A DNA stretch of 6,256 nucleotides, taken from assembly GCA_937914785.1 (NCBI GenBank), contig CALGIV010000044.1:1-6256 (forward strand), in the 5' to 3' direction. Shown one piece after another: positions 1-5,229 of the stretch. Both the position numbers and the translations under genes were made by a program. The notes beneath the pieces were generated by a model. The model ran no database searches. It was not told where the DNA came from and saw only the letters and a list, made by a program, of their open reading frames with translations. Within the stretch, counting starts at the first letter, position 1. Every line of letters begins with the position of its first letter. The stretch comes from an uncultured Eubacteriaceae bacterium. Lineage in GTDB: Bacteria; Bacillota; Clostridia; Eubacteriales; UBA1433.

Positions 1-189
1 ACTCCCGCCAATATCTTGCGCCAAACCTTTGATCGGATATAGCTCTAATTTACTGCCTTGATTATTAAAAAAGACAATTGGAGGGCTGTCCTCTTTTTCA
101 TATGTACGAAAGCCGATATTTTTATAAAACGCCAGAGATTTTGCCATATCACTTACGCCCAGACAGATCAAATTTATTCTATTCATCAT
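1..189 (-). CDS. VOC/glyoxalase-fold protein, N-terminal part (runs off window)
   Basis: The minus strand encodes 63 residues from ATG at 189 to the window edge, so the C-terminal part is missing. The N-terminus (MMNRINLICLGVSDMAKSLA, then FYKNIGF) has the typical opening of the vicinal oxygen chelate (glyoxalase/bleomycin-resistance/dioxygenase) fold: a beta strand, the V-x-D-M-x-x-S helix ending in FY, then 'GF' and further strands (PPIVFFNN, SKLELYP). These proteins are usually 120-140 aa and cytoplasmic, and bind metal or small ligands; the substrate cannot be told from this piece. An AAGGAG ribosome binding site lies 5 nt before the first of two adjacent ATGs and 8 nt before the second, so either could be the start. 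The gene has its own promoter just downstream of the tRNA terminator. The family call is good and the specific function unknown. Confidence 0.8.
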   Translation of the reverse strand, partial: MMNRINLICLGVSDMAKSLAFYKNIGFRTYEKEDSPPIVFFNNQGSKLELYPIKGLAQDIGGS

Positions 190-222
190 CAAATCTCCTT
201 TACAAGTTTGCTTTTCATCGCA

Positions 223-228
223 ATTATA
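223..228 (-). promoter_or_regulatory. Extended -10 promoter of the VOC-family gene
   Basis: On the minus strand TGGTATAAT reads as a perfect extended -10 (TGnTATAAT), with the hexamer at 228-223. No good -35 lies at the usual distance, which fits an extended -10 promoter. Transcription would start near 216, giving a leader of about 27 nt before the ATG at 189. The element sits a few bases beyond the T-tract of the tRNA terminator. Confidence 0.65.
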
Positions 229-232
229 CCAT

Positions 233-280
233 AAAACAAAAATCGTTTCTGTGGAATGATCACTCAATTTCCATAGAAAC
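233..280 (-). terminator. Rho-independent terminator of the tRNA-Gly gene
   Basis: Plus-strand bases 245-256 (GTTTCTGTGGAA) pair with 269-280 (TTCCATAGAAAC), a 12-position stem with a single mismatch and a 12-nt loop. Read on the minus strand it is followed by GATTTTTGTTTT. It starts 5 nt past the encoded CCA end of the tRNA, so it is the natural terminator of that transcript. Confidence 0.8.
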
Positions 281-285
281 AATTC

Positions 286-359
286 TGGAGCGGGTGAAGG
301 GAATCGAACCCTCGTAGTCGGCTTGGGAAGCCGATGCTCTACCATTGAGCTACACCCGC
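286..359 (-). tRNA. tRNA-Gly (anticodon CCC), CCA encoded
   Basis: The minus strand gives a full cloverleaf. The acceptor arm GCGGGTG (359-353) pairs with CACCCGC (296-290). The D arm is GCTC/GAGC with loop AATGGTA. The anticodon stem TCGGC/GCCGA holds the loop TTCCCAA, placing CCC at 327-325. The T arm is GAGGG-TTCGATT-CCCTT, with one G-T pair. The discriminator is T at 289 and CCA is genomically encoded at 288-286. Anticodon CCC reads GGG glycine codons. The gene has its own promoter and terminator and stands alone rather than in a tRNA cluster. Confidence 0.97.
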
Positions 360-370
360 AAACAAAGCTT

Positions 371-399
371 ATTATACTGCGCGCAAAAAGAAAACACAA
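371..399 (-). promoter_or_regulatory. tRNA-Gly promoter
   Basis: On the minus strand TTGTGT (399-394) is followed after 17 bp by a perfect TATAAT (376-371); the tRNA 5' end lies 11 nt beyond the -10. The -35 matches the consensus only in TTG. The whole promoter fits in the 43 bp between the stop of the C11 peptidase gene and the tRNA. I see no hairpin with a T-tract for the peptidase gene here, so its transcript may read into the tRNA. Confidence 0.7.
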
Positions 400-402
400 G
401 CG

Positions 403-2430
403 CTATTTTTCTGAATAATAAGATACCCCGCCTTCTTCATCAATATAAAATACCGCATAATCGGTAAAATAGCTCTCGCCATAAATATTGACGATTTCAA
501 AGCAATAATAATAGTCACCCTCTTCAAGCGGCCCTTCGGTAATTTCAAGCCCGCCTTCCGGCACGTAATACGCCTTACCATAGATTACAGACTCCTGCCC
601 GCTCTCAAAGTCGACGACGTCATAGATCGGCACGATCTTATCCCCGGCTTTTACGGCAATTTCCTTACCCGGCTTGCCAGTCTCTGCATCAATTCCCTCC
701 CAGGCGCCGACTACCGCATATTCCTGTGTCTGCCAATACCATTTTACACGAATAAAGCTTTCCGTATCATTTAACAGCACCGGTACGGAATAGATGGCAA
801 ATGCCGCTTTCTCATCGACCAAATAAGTGCACAAATATTGACCATCGCCAAGAAGCGGCCAAGTGCCGTAGAAATTATCCGCCGCATATCCGTTTTCCCA
901 CTCGACGTAAACGTCACATCCGCTGCCTAAGTAAACGGCCTCCTGCCCTTCGTCTTTATAAAGCGAAAAACAGATTTGCTGCACTTCGGGCAGAGAAGAC
1001 TCTGCAATTTGCATCACATAATAACCTTCTTCGTCGATATGCGGCTCGACGGCCATCGCAATTTCATCTGTTCCATACGATGTTTCATACCCGCCCCAGA
1101 TACTGAAAAGCCGCTCCCATTGCCTTTCAACGACATCGAACAGATATTCCAAAAATCCTGCTCCACCCCCAACTGTGCCACCTTTACCTGCAACTTCTTC
1201 GACGTAATAAGCATAATACGGACTTGCCGCAATATCAATAAAGACGGCAAGCTCGCGACTGTTGTCCCTTTTAAGCGGATAATAAACCGTCAATCCCGTC
1301 GCATTTTCATAGATATCGCCACTGATCGCATACACAACAGCCTCATCCAATTCATCGATGAGCGTCTGCGCGCTTTGCCCCACAACTGGCAAAAGCTGCT
1401 GCGCCATATCACCAAGGTCTACCAAATTGCTGTAGCCCTCCCGATAGGAGTTTCCGCCAAAGTTTTCTGCTTTGGCAATCCCACGGGCCATCTCTGTTAA
1501 AGCTGTTTTATCTTCTGCCGCAACTGAAATGGCATACGAAAAGTCATGAAAAGCGTACAACACGTCTTCTATTTCTGCCAAATCGACGACCGAAAGCGTC
1601 GCGATACTGGCCTCGTAATAATCCTCACTTTTCCGGTAATAGCCATCACAGATCACCTGGCCGAGCTGCGCGCCATCCGCCTCCGGGCTTTCGTTTAAAA
1701 AAGCAGCCCAATCCTCATAATCCCAACCGCGTCCAAGCGCAGTATCTTCTGAAGCGATCATATAACGCGCATGGGGCATAAGCAGGCTCGCCGCTTCCAG
1801 CGGAGCCATCAGGCAGGTATCAAACCCGACAAATTCGAATTTATCCGTCATTTCATCATTTACGCGGTCGAAAGCATTGGCCATTTCGCGCAATGTCAGG
1901 CTGTCGCCGTAAAACAATTCGTCATAGGCAAAGCCTTCAATACTGCCGCCGCCGTGGTTCCAGAAAATCACGCCGATCTTTTCAGCGGGATAATTGCTTA
2001 CTCCCCATGACAAAAATTCATACAATGTGTTCTCCGCCCCCATGTTGGCAACAATATTTGCCTCATCGACCAACTGCAGTGCGCCTTCTTTTACGACGAA
2101 CCGCTGCATTCGTTCTGCGTCAACTTCATTTAAGTGCCACGTATCCGCTCCGCCCGTCTGCACGACCACGGTTAATTCTTCCCCATAAGGAATCCCCATC
2201 AGCTCCTGCAGGTTCATCGTCGCAAATCCGTTGACACTCTCCAGGTCTGAACCGCACAGGTAAATTAATATCGTCCATCCCCTCTGCCCCATCGGTATCT
2301 CTTCTTCACGCTCCAAATACGCCAATTCGAGCGGCTCCATCTCTTTCAGGCTTTGAATCGATGTCTGCGAGCCACATCCGCTCAATAAAAAAACGATAAG
2401 AAGCAAAAGGATTGTTACTCTTTTTTTCAT
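403..2430 (-). CDS. Clostripain-like cysteine peptidase (family C11), secreted lipoprotein
   Basis: The gene encodes 675 aa. The N-terminus (MKK, hydrophobic run, LLSGC) is a lipoprotein signal peptide with lipobox L16-S-G-C19, so the mature protein should be tethered to the outer face of the membrane. Residues about 50-240 carry the C11 fold: WTILIYLCGSDLES, then IFWNHGGG with the catalytic His at 159, then FDTCLMAPLEAA with the catalytic Cys at 206. This is the His-Cys dyad of clan CD peptidases related to clostripain. The rest, about residues 420-675, is rich in acidic and aromatic residues and strand-like, probably a beta-domain for binding or folding. C11 enzymes usually cleave after Arg or Lys, but specificity cannot be read here. 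The start at 2430 has GGAG upstream and a TTGTAT-17-TATAAT promoter. The gene appears monocistronic and intact. Confidence 0.9.
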   Translation of the reverse strand: MKKRVTILLLLIVFLLSGCGSQTSIQSLKEMEPLELAYLEREEEIPMGQRGWTILIYLCGSDLESVNGFATMNLQELMGIPYGEELTVVVQTGGADTWHLNEVDAERMQRFVVKEGALQLVDEANIVANMGAENTLYEFLSWGVSNYPAEKIGVIFWNHGGGSIEGFAYDELFYGDSLTLREMANAFDRVNDEMTDKFEFVGFDTCLMAPLEAASLLMPHARYMIASEDTALGRGWDYEDWAAFLNESPEADGAQLGQVICDGYYRKSEDYYEASIATLSVVDLAEIEDVLYAFHDFSYAISVAAEDKTALTEMARGIAKAENFGGNSYREGYSNLVDLGDMAQQLLPVVGQSAQTLIDELDEAVVYAISGDIYENATGLTVYYPLKRDNSRELAVFIDIAASPYYAYYVEEVAGKGGTVGGGAGFLEYLFDVVERQWERLFSIWGGYETSYGTDEIAMAVEPHIDEEGYYVMQIAESSLPEVQQICFSLYKDEGQEAVYLGSGCDVYVEWENGYAADNFYGTWPLLGDGQYLCTYLVDEKAAFAIYSVPVLLNDTESFIRVKWYWQTQEYAVVGAWEGIDAETGKPGKEIAVKAGDKIVPIYDVVDFESGQESVIYGKAYYVPEGGLEITEGPLEEGDYYYCFEIVNIYGESYFTDYAVFYIDEEGGVSYYSEK

Positions 2431-2459
2431 AGTCTATATCACTCCAGTTGTATGGATTC

Positions 2460-2488
2460 ATTATATAGGTTTCGACAAGTAAATACAA
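2460..2488 (-). promoter_or_regulatory. Promoter of the C11 peptidase gene
   Basis: On the minus strand TTGTAT (2488-2483) is separated by 17 bp from a perfect TATAAT (2465-2460). A start near 2453 would give a leader of roughly 23 nt containing the GGAG ribosome binding site. The -35 matches the consensus in TTG only. Confidence 0.7.
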
Positions 2489-2658
2489 TATGAGCTGCCA
2501 TAAAATTACATTTGGGGTATTGTTTTATGGGGATTGTGGTAGTTGTTTCTTCCTAGATAGGAGTTTATTTTTGAAAACAGGGTTTTAGGATCATATTGAA
2601 TATATAGTGTTCTCACAACCACTTTTGTCAAAGGTGTAAATGATGATTCCTGCAAAAA

Positions 2659-2811
2659 TTATTTTTTTGTTTTTTTAATTTGTTTAATTACGTGTTTACC
2701 TGGTAAGATGTTTCTTTGAAGCACTAAACTATCACAACATAGAAACGCTTTTGCAAATTCTATGAGAAATTCTATTTTCTCATCGCCGGATAGCTCTTGA
2801 AATTCGCATAC
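2659..2811 (-). pseudogene. Unidentified ORF remnant, C-terminal-like open frame
   Basis: Fifty minus-strand codons are open between TGA at 2814-2812 and TAA at 2661-2659. The reading includes EFQELSGDEKIEFLIEFAKA followed by FLCCDSLVLQ and a lysine-rich tail KQIKKTKK. It looks like the helical C-terminal end of a protein, with acidic/hydrophobic spacing and a basic tail, but I do not recognise the family. No start codon with a ribosome binding site opens the frame. A second open frame (2780-2929) overlaps its beginning in another phase, as expected if one gene has been split by a frameshift. It could also be chance in AT-rich DNA. There is no evidence that it is expressed. Confidence 0.3.
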
Positions 2812-2929
2812 TCAAAAAAATAAATGCAAATAAAACATATCCCCCCAAATCATTAGAGTTACGTTTTTTGAAATGAGTATGTCCCATCAGATTGTAAATT
2901 GTGAATCGAACTTTCAATAAAAACAGCAT
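2780..2929 (-). pseudogene. Unidentified 49-codon open frame overlapping the remnant above
   Basis: The minus strand is open from ATG at 2929 to TGA at 2782-2780. It includes MGHTHFKKRN, a hydrophobic stretch GGYVLFAFIFLSM, and ends ISRAIRR. There is no convincing ribosome binding site. The frame overlaps the 2659-2811 frame by about 31 bp in a different phase, so the two may be halves of one decayed minus-strand gene whose promoter-proximal part lay to the right. I recognise no family. Chance occurrence in AT-rich DNA is a real alternative. Confidence 0.2.
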
Positions 2930-3000
2930 TATCTATGGTTTTAGTGTTTCTTAGAGATTGCAAGTTTAGAATTTATGTTTGAATATTCCGACCAATTATG

Positions 3001-3028
3001 AAAAAAAGCCAGCTTCTGTGAAGCTGGC
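3001..3028 (-). terminator. Orphan Rho-independent terminator (minus strand)
   Basis: GCCAGCTTC at 3008-3016 and GAAGCTGGC at 3020-3028 form a perfect 9-bp stem with a 3-nt loop. On the minus strand it is followed by seven T residues (3007-3001). It is a strong terminator, but no minus-strand gene lies immediately to its right: that side is the plus-strand vanR fragment. It probably belonged to a gene lost when the van segment arrived or was deleted. Confidence 0.75.
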
Positions 3029-3029
3029 G

Positions 3030-3180
3030 GAGCAAGTAAAAACACTTTTTCCGATTATTATGCTGACCGCAAAAATTGAAGATATAGATAAAATAATGGG
3101 GTTGAACATTGGAGCTGACGACTACATTATAAAACCGTTCAATCCTTTAGAGGTTGTTGCAGGAGTAAAAACTCAATTAC
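3030..3180 (+). pseudogene. vanR: VanR-like response regulator, fragment of receiver domain
   Basis: The frame reads PIIMLTAKIEDIDKIMGLNI, then GADDYIIKPFNPLEVVAGVK and TQLR. This is the C-terminal half of an OmpR-family receiver domain with the conserved Thr of LTAK and the Lys of KPF, and closely resembles VanR proteins. The N-terminal part with the phospho-acceptor Asp is missing, as is the whole winged-helix DNA-binding domain. An ATG in the same frame at 2979 precedes it, but codons before about 3030 come from an unrelated terminator hairpin, so no functional regulator can be made. The fragment is joined at 3180/3181 to the end of a VanS-like kinase in another frame. It is a deletion remnant of a vanRS two-component system. 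Confidence 0.85.
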
Positions 3181-3300
3181 GATGGTGCAGGCCTTGGCCT
3201 TGCCATTGTGAAGGGAATTGTTGGCTTGCATCACGGACAAATAACAGCGATAAGCAAAGATGATTTGATTGAATTCAGCGTCCTGCTCCCCATTTCATAG
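3181..3300 (+). pseudogene. vanS: VanS-like sensor histidine kinase, C-terminal fragment
   Basis: Frame +1 from 3181 reads DGAGLGLAIVKGIVGLHHGQ, continues ITAISKDDLIEFSVLLPIS, and stops at TAG 3298-3300. This is the last 39 residues of a histidine kinase ATPase domain: G-x-G-L-G-L-A-I-V is the G2 ATP-lid box and the strand after HHGQ ends the fold. Sensor, dimerisation and phosphotransfer regions and the N and G1 boxes are gone. The phase differs from the vanR fragment, so the two are not a fusion protein. A single deletion from the middle of vanR to the end of vanS explains the arrangement. The position just before vanY matches vanG-type operon order. Confidence 0.85.
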
Positions 3301-3358
3301 AAAATTCGTAAAGAATTTAATATAGAAATTTTAGAAATACGTCGGAAATAACGAAAAC

Positions 3359-3412
3359 ACAGCACTCTTGTTTTTGGTACAGTTATTGTATCAAGACAAG
3401 AGTGCTGTTTTT
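3359..3412 (+). terminator. Long two-part hairpin with T-tract before vanY
   Basis: ACAGCACTCTTGT (3359-3371) pairs perfectly with ACAAGAGTGCTGT (3396-3408). Inside, TTGGTACA (3374-3381) pairs with TGTATCAA (3387-3394) through seven Watson-Crick pairs and one G-T, leaving a 5-nt loop. Five T residues follow (3408-3412) and the vanY ribosome binding site begins 12 nt later. It has the form of an intrinsic terminator ending the vanRS message, or an attenuator in the vanY leader. Confidence 0.7.
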
Positions 3413-3437
3413 ACGAACAATCCAAAGGAGGATCAAA

Positions 3438-4208
3438 ATGCAAACAAATATGAGACAGGCAAAAGAGCGCAAAAAGAATATCAGAAAATCATATTTATTT
3501 ATTTTACTGCTCGTTTGCGCAGTGGCAGCGGCTTATGTTGTGGTAAACATTATAGATAATCAAACATCATATCATCCGCCCAACATATCAGGACCGGAAG
3601 CTATCCCCCAAAACGCACAAAGCAATTCCTCAGGCAATGGGAAGGGATATGCCAACGAAAACGAATGGTATCTGATTTTAGTCAATAAATGGAATCCCAT
3701 AGAAGCAAACAGCAATATTGAGGTAATCGAATTGTCAAATGGAGAGCGTGTTGACGAGCGAATTTATCCCTATTTACAAGAAATGTTCGATGCCGCCCGA
3801 AAAGACGGCATATATCCAATCGTCGCTTCCGGTTATAGAACTGAGGAAGAACAAACAAGAATATATAACGAAAAGCTTTCCGCTTATATGGCGGATGGGC
3901 TATCTTACGAAGAAGCTAAAAACGAAACGGAATTTTGGGTAGCTGTTCCCGGCTCAAGCGAGCACCAGTTCGGGCTCGCTGTTGATATTAATGCTGACGG
4001 TGTTCATTCAACCGATTACGAGGTTTACGATTGGCTTGCAAACAACGCCCATCTCTACGGCTTTATTACTCGCTACCCATTCGGTAAAACTCACCTGACA
4101 GGTGTGGAAAATGAGCCATGGCATTACCGCTATGTCGGAATAAATGCTGCCACTGAAATATACAATCAAGGTATTTGTCTTGAAGAATATCTCGGCAAGG
4201 TAAATTAG
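3438..4208 (+). CDS. vanY: VanY-type D-alanyl-D-alanine carboxypeptidase (M15B), membrane-anchored
   Basis: The product has 256 aa. Residues 1-17 are basic, about 18-38 form one membrane segment (YLFILLLVCAVAAAYVVV), about 40-75 are a Ser/Asn-rich linker, and the rest is an M15B zinc peptidase domain outside the cell. Visible motifs are SGYRT (131-135), SEHQFGLAVD with zinc ligands His176 and Asp183, and EPWH with catalytic Glu226 and zinc ligand His229. The enzyme removes the terminal D-Ala of peptidoglycan pentapeptide stems. The start at 3438 follows AAAGGAGG by 6 nt; an upstream in-frame ATG at 3402 lies inside the hairpin and is rejected. All catalytic residues are present and the frame is intact, unlike both neighbours. 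vanR and vanS remnants precede it and vanW debris starts 3 nt after its stop, the order of vanG operons. Alone it should not give high-level vancomycin resistance. Confidence 0.92.
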   Translation: MQTNMRQAKERKKNIRKSYLFILLLVCAVAAAYVVVNIIDNQTSYHPPNISGPEAIPQNAQSNSSGNGKGYANENEWYLILVNKWNPIEANSNIEVIELSNGERVDERIYPYLQEMFDAARKDGIYPIVASGYRTEEEQTRIYNEKLSAYMADGLSYEEAKNETEFWVAVPGSSEHQFGLAVDINADGVHSTDYEVYDWLANNAHLYGFITRYPFGKTHLTGVENEPWHYRYVGINAATEIYNQGICLEEYLGKVN

Positions 4209-4211
4209 AGG

Positions 4212-4664
4212 ATGATTTCTAAAGATTAACACAGGTATTTCCGTTTCTGCTTCCTCTGCGTAAACGGCAAAGAAAAAAGATTTTTTACTTGAAACTGCAG
4301 TTTAACGGAAATAAATATACAAAAAACAATGTATGATGAATTACTGCCGAATACGGTTTTTGAAACCTCATCCTTGATGCTAAACTAAAACAACGAATTT
4401 GATATAAAATACCAATTTAATAAGGTGCATAACCTTAAACTTGCAGCCAAAACGATAGACCGAGTTGCTATTGAGCCGAACGAATCATTTTCATTCTATC
4501 GGCTCGTTAGGTTTGCAGACCGTAATGAGCCTTACAAGGATGGACTAAACCTTGTTGACGGTAGAATCATCGGTTCATACGGCGGCGGTCTTTGCCACAA
4601 TTGAGCAATATGCTGTTCTAGATGTTCCTGCATACACCGATGGCGATTGTTGCAAGGCACGGCC
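4212..4664 (+). pseudogene. vanW: vanW-like pseudogene with multiple lesions and lost C-terminus
   Basis: Homology to VanW, an accessory protein of unknown function in vanB and vanG operons, is spread over three phases. From about 4223: RLTQVFPFLLPLRKRQRKK, then IFYLKLQFNGNKYTK. From 4329: MYDELLPNTVFETSS, then after a stop FDIKYQFNKVHNLKLA, ESFSFYRLV, PYKDGLNLVDGRIIGSYGGG and LC. From 4601: LSNMLF-stop-MFLHTPMAIVARHG. Lesions: a 1-nt loss near 4221-4225 if ATG 4212 was the start; 1 extra A in the run 4321-4326; TAA at 4386-4388; a 2-nt insertion in TGCCACAATTG (4593-4603); TAG at 4619-4621 where VanW proteins usually have Trp. The C-terminal part after RHG is replaced by a GC-richer block. 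No functional product is possible. The reading start is 3 nt after the vanY stop. Confidence 0.85.
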
Positions 4665-4793
4665 CTGCCTTGCCGAGCGACGGAGGACTTCCGTTTGAGC
4701 AGCTGTCTCCCCCTTTGAATTCTAACCAGCCGCGGGGTTTTGCGCGCTTTTCACCTGCTGGAAAAGTGCAAAGGGTGTTGGATGTAAAAACAT
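4652..4793. repeat. GC-richer block with two inverted repeats, candidate dispersed element
   Basis: GCAAGGCA (4652-4659) and TGCCTTGC (4666-4673) form a perfect 8-bp stem with a 6-nt loop. GCGCTTTTC (4744-4752) and GAAAAGTGC (4761-4769) form a 9-bp stem with one G-T pair and an 8-nt loop. The block is distinctly richer in G and C than its surroundings. It begins just where vanW homology stops, which suggests an inserted or recombined element. Neither hairpin has a T-tract, so these are not terminators. The membership of a repeat family is inferred from form only. Confidence 0.4.
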
Positions 4794-5000
4794 AGAAGTA
4801 AAAACGATGATTTATTGATCTCTGGCATAGTAGAGTGGTTTTTATCAGCCAGAACCTGTCTGCCTTTCATTGTTTATTCATTGAACAATTTGCGCTTTTT
4901 CAAGGCTGAATTTTTTTCAACTATCCCTTTAAAGTTATAATCAAGCCAAAAGTACAGGCAATAAAACTTTTTACTTTTGATAACCGCTTGTTTTCAAGAT
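4794..5000. other. AT-rich stretch without recognisable gene
   Basis: No open frame with a ribosome binding site, RNA gene or clear regulatory element is visible. A 39-codon minus-strand frame starting at 4870 and ending at 4751 has no ribosome binding site. This stretch, together with the block to its left, is unexplained DNA between the vanW remnant and the terminator at 5001-5025. Confidence 0.5.
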
Positions 5001-5025
5001 AAATAAAAAGAGCCGCTTGGCTCTT
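5001..5025 (-). terminator. Rho-independent terminator (minus strand)
   Basis: AAGAGCC (5008-5014) pairs with GGCTCTT (5019-5025) around a 4-nt loop. On the minus strand the stem is followed by a T-rich tract (TTTATTT from 5007 to 5001, preceded by the two T of the stem). It overlaps the stop codon of the small frame 5024-5146 and lies about 200 bp beyond the stop of the membrane protein gene, so it may end that transcript. Confidence 0.8.
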
Positions 5026-5146
5026 AATTTCCTACAATACTATTATACCATATGGTATGCGGACATAACGGACAACATAATAAGTTTTTTGGTTTTTTGC
5101 CGGTTTTCAAAAACTCATTACGTGTGACACATTCGACAATCTTCAT
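5024..5146 (-). CDS. Possible 40-aa Cys-rich small protein
   Basis: The minus strand is open from ATG at 5146 to TAA at 5026-5024. It reads MKIVECVTRNEFLKTGKKPK followed by NLLCCPLCPHTIWYNSIVGN. The CCPLCPH cluster resembles half of a zinc-binding knuckle, and the basic NEFLKTGKKPK segment could bind nucleic acid; both are inferences from composition. The stop codon falls on the first base of a strong terminator, which is common for real last genes of a transcript. Against it, the ribosome binding site is poor (only GAG a few bases upstream) and I do not recognise the family. It could be co-transcribed with the membrane protein whose gene ends 84 bp upstream. Confidence 0.35.
   Translation of the reverse strand: MKIVECVTRNEFLKTGKKPKNLLCCPLCPHTIWYNSIVGN
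5045..5058. repeat. Perfect 14-bp palindrome ATACCATATGGTAT
   Basis: The two 7-base halves are exact reverse complements. On the minus strand the right half runs into TGGTATAAT, an extended -10 match with its hexamer at 5047-5042, without a good -35. A start there would make a transcript of only about 30 nt before the terminator at 5025-5001. It may be an operator, a hairpin or chance, because it also lies within the small open frame 5024-5146. Confidence 0.35.
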
Positions 5147-5229
5147 CACTCGCTAAAGAAGCAGTTTCACGCTATAAATTATCGACAAGCAATTTACGGT
5201 ACGAAGCTCCGATTCACTCTACCCTTTTC

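Larger units (their letters stand above)
2431..3000. other. AT-rich stretch between the C11 gene and the van remnants
   Basis: Apart from the C11 promoter at 2460-2488 and the two doubtful minus-strand frames at 2659-2929, I see no intact gene, RNA gene, repeat array or clear regulatory element. Base composition is markedly richer in A and T than in the peptidase gene, with long T and A runs around 2661-2677 and 2814-2822. This marks the left edge of the decayed island. Confidence 0.6.

Noticed and set aside
286..359. tRNA-Gly as the attachment site of the central island
   Set aside because: The island begins about 2 kb away beyond an intact gene, no integrase is present and no duplicated tRNA 3' end was seen on the far side.
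801..1500. Plus-strand open frames across the peptidase gene
   Set aside because: They are antisense to a well-supported 675-codon gene, have no recognisable domains or ribosome binding sites, and fit shadow frames.
2979..3263. A 94-codon plus-strand frame as a functional response regulator
   Set aside because: Its first codons are terminator sequence and its last ones are kinase DNA read out of phase; only the middle is receiver domain and the phosphorylated Asp is absent.
3402..3437. Upstream ATG as the vanY start
   Set aside because: It lies inside the hairpin with no ribosome binding site, while ATG at 3438 has AAAGGAGG at 6-nt spacing.
4008..4232. Minus-strand 74-codon frame over the end of vanY
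   Set aside because: It is antisense to conserved catalytic codons of vanY and has no domain signal.
4751..4870. A 39-codon minus-strand open frame
   Set aside because: No ribosome binding site and it runs through one of the inverted repeats; kept only as part of the unexplained block.
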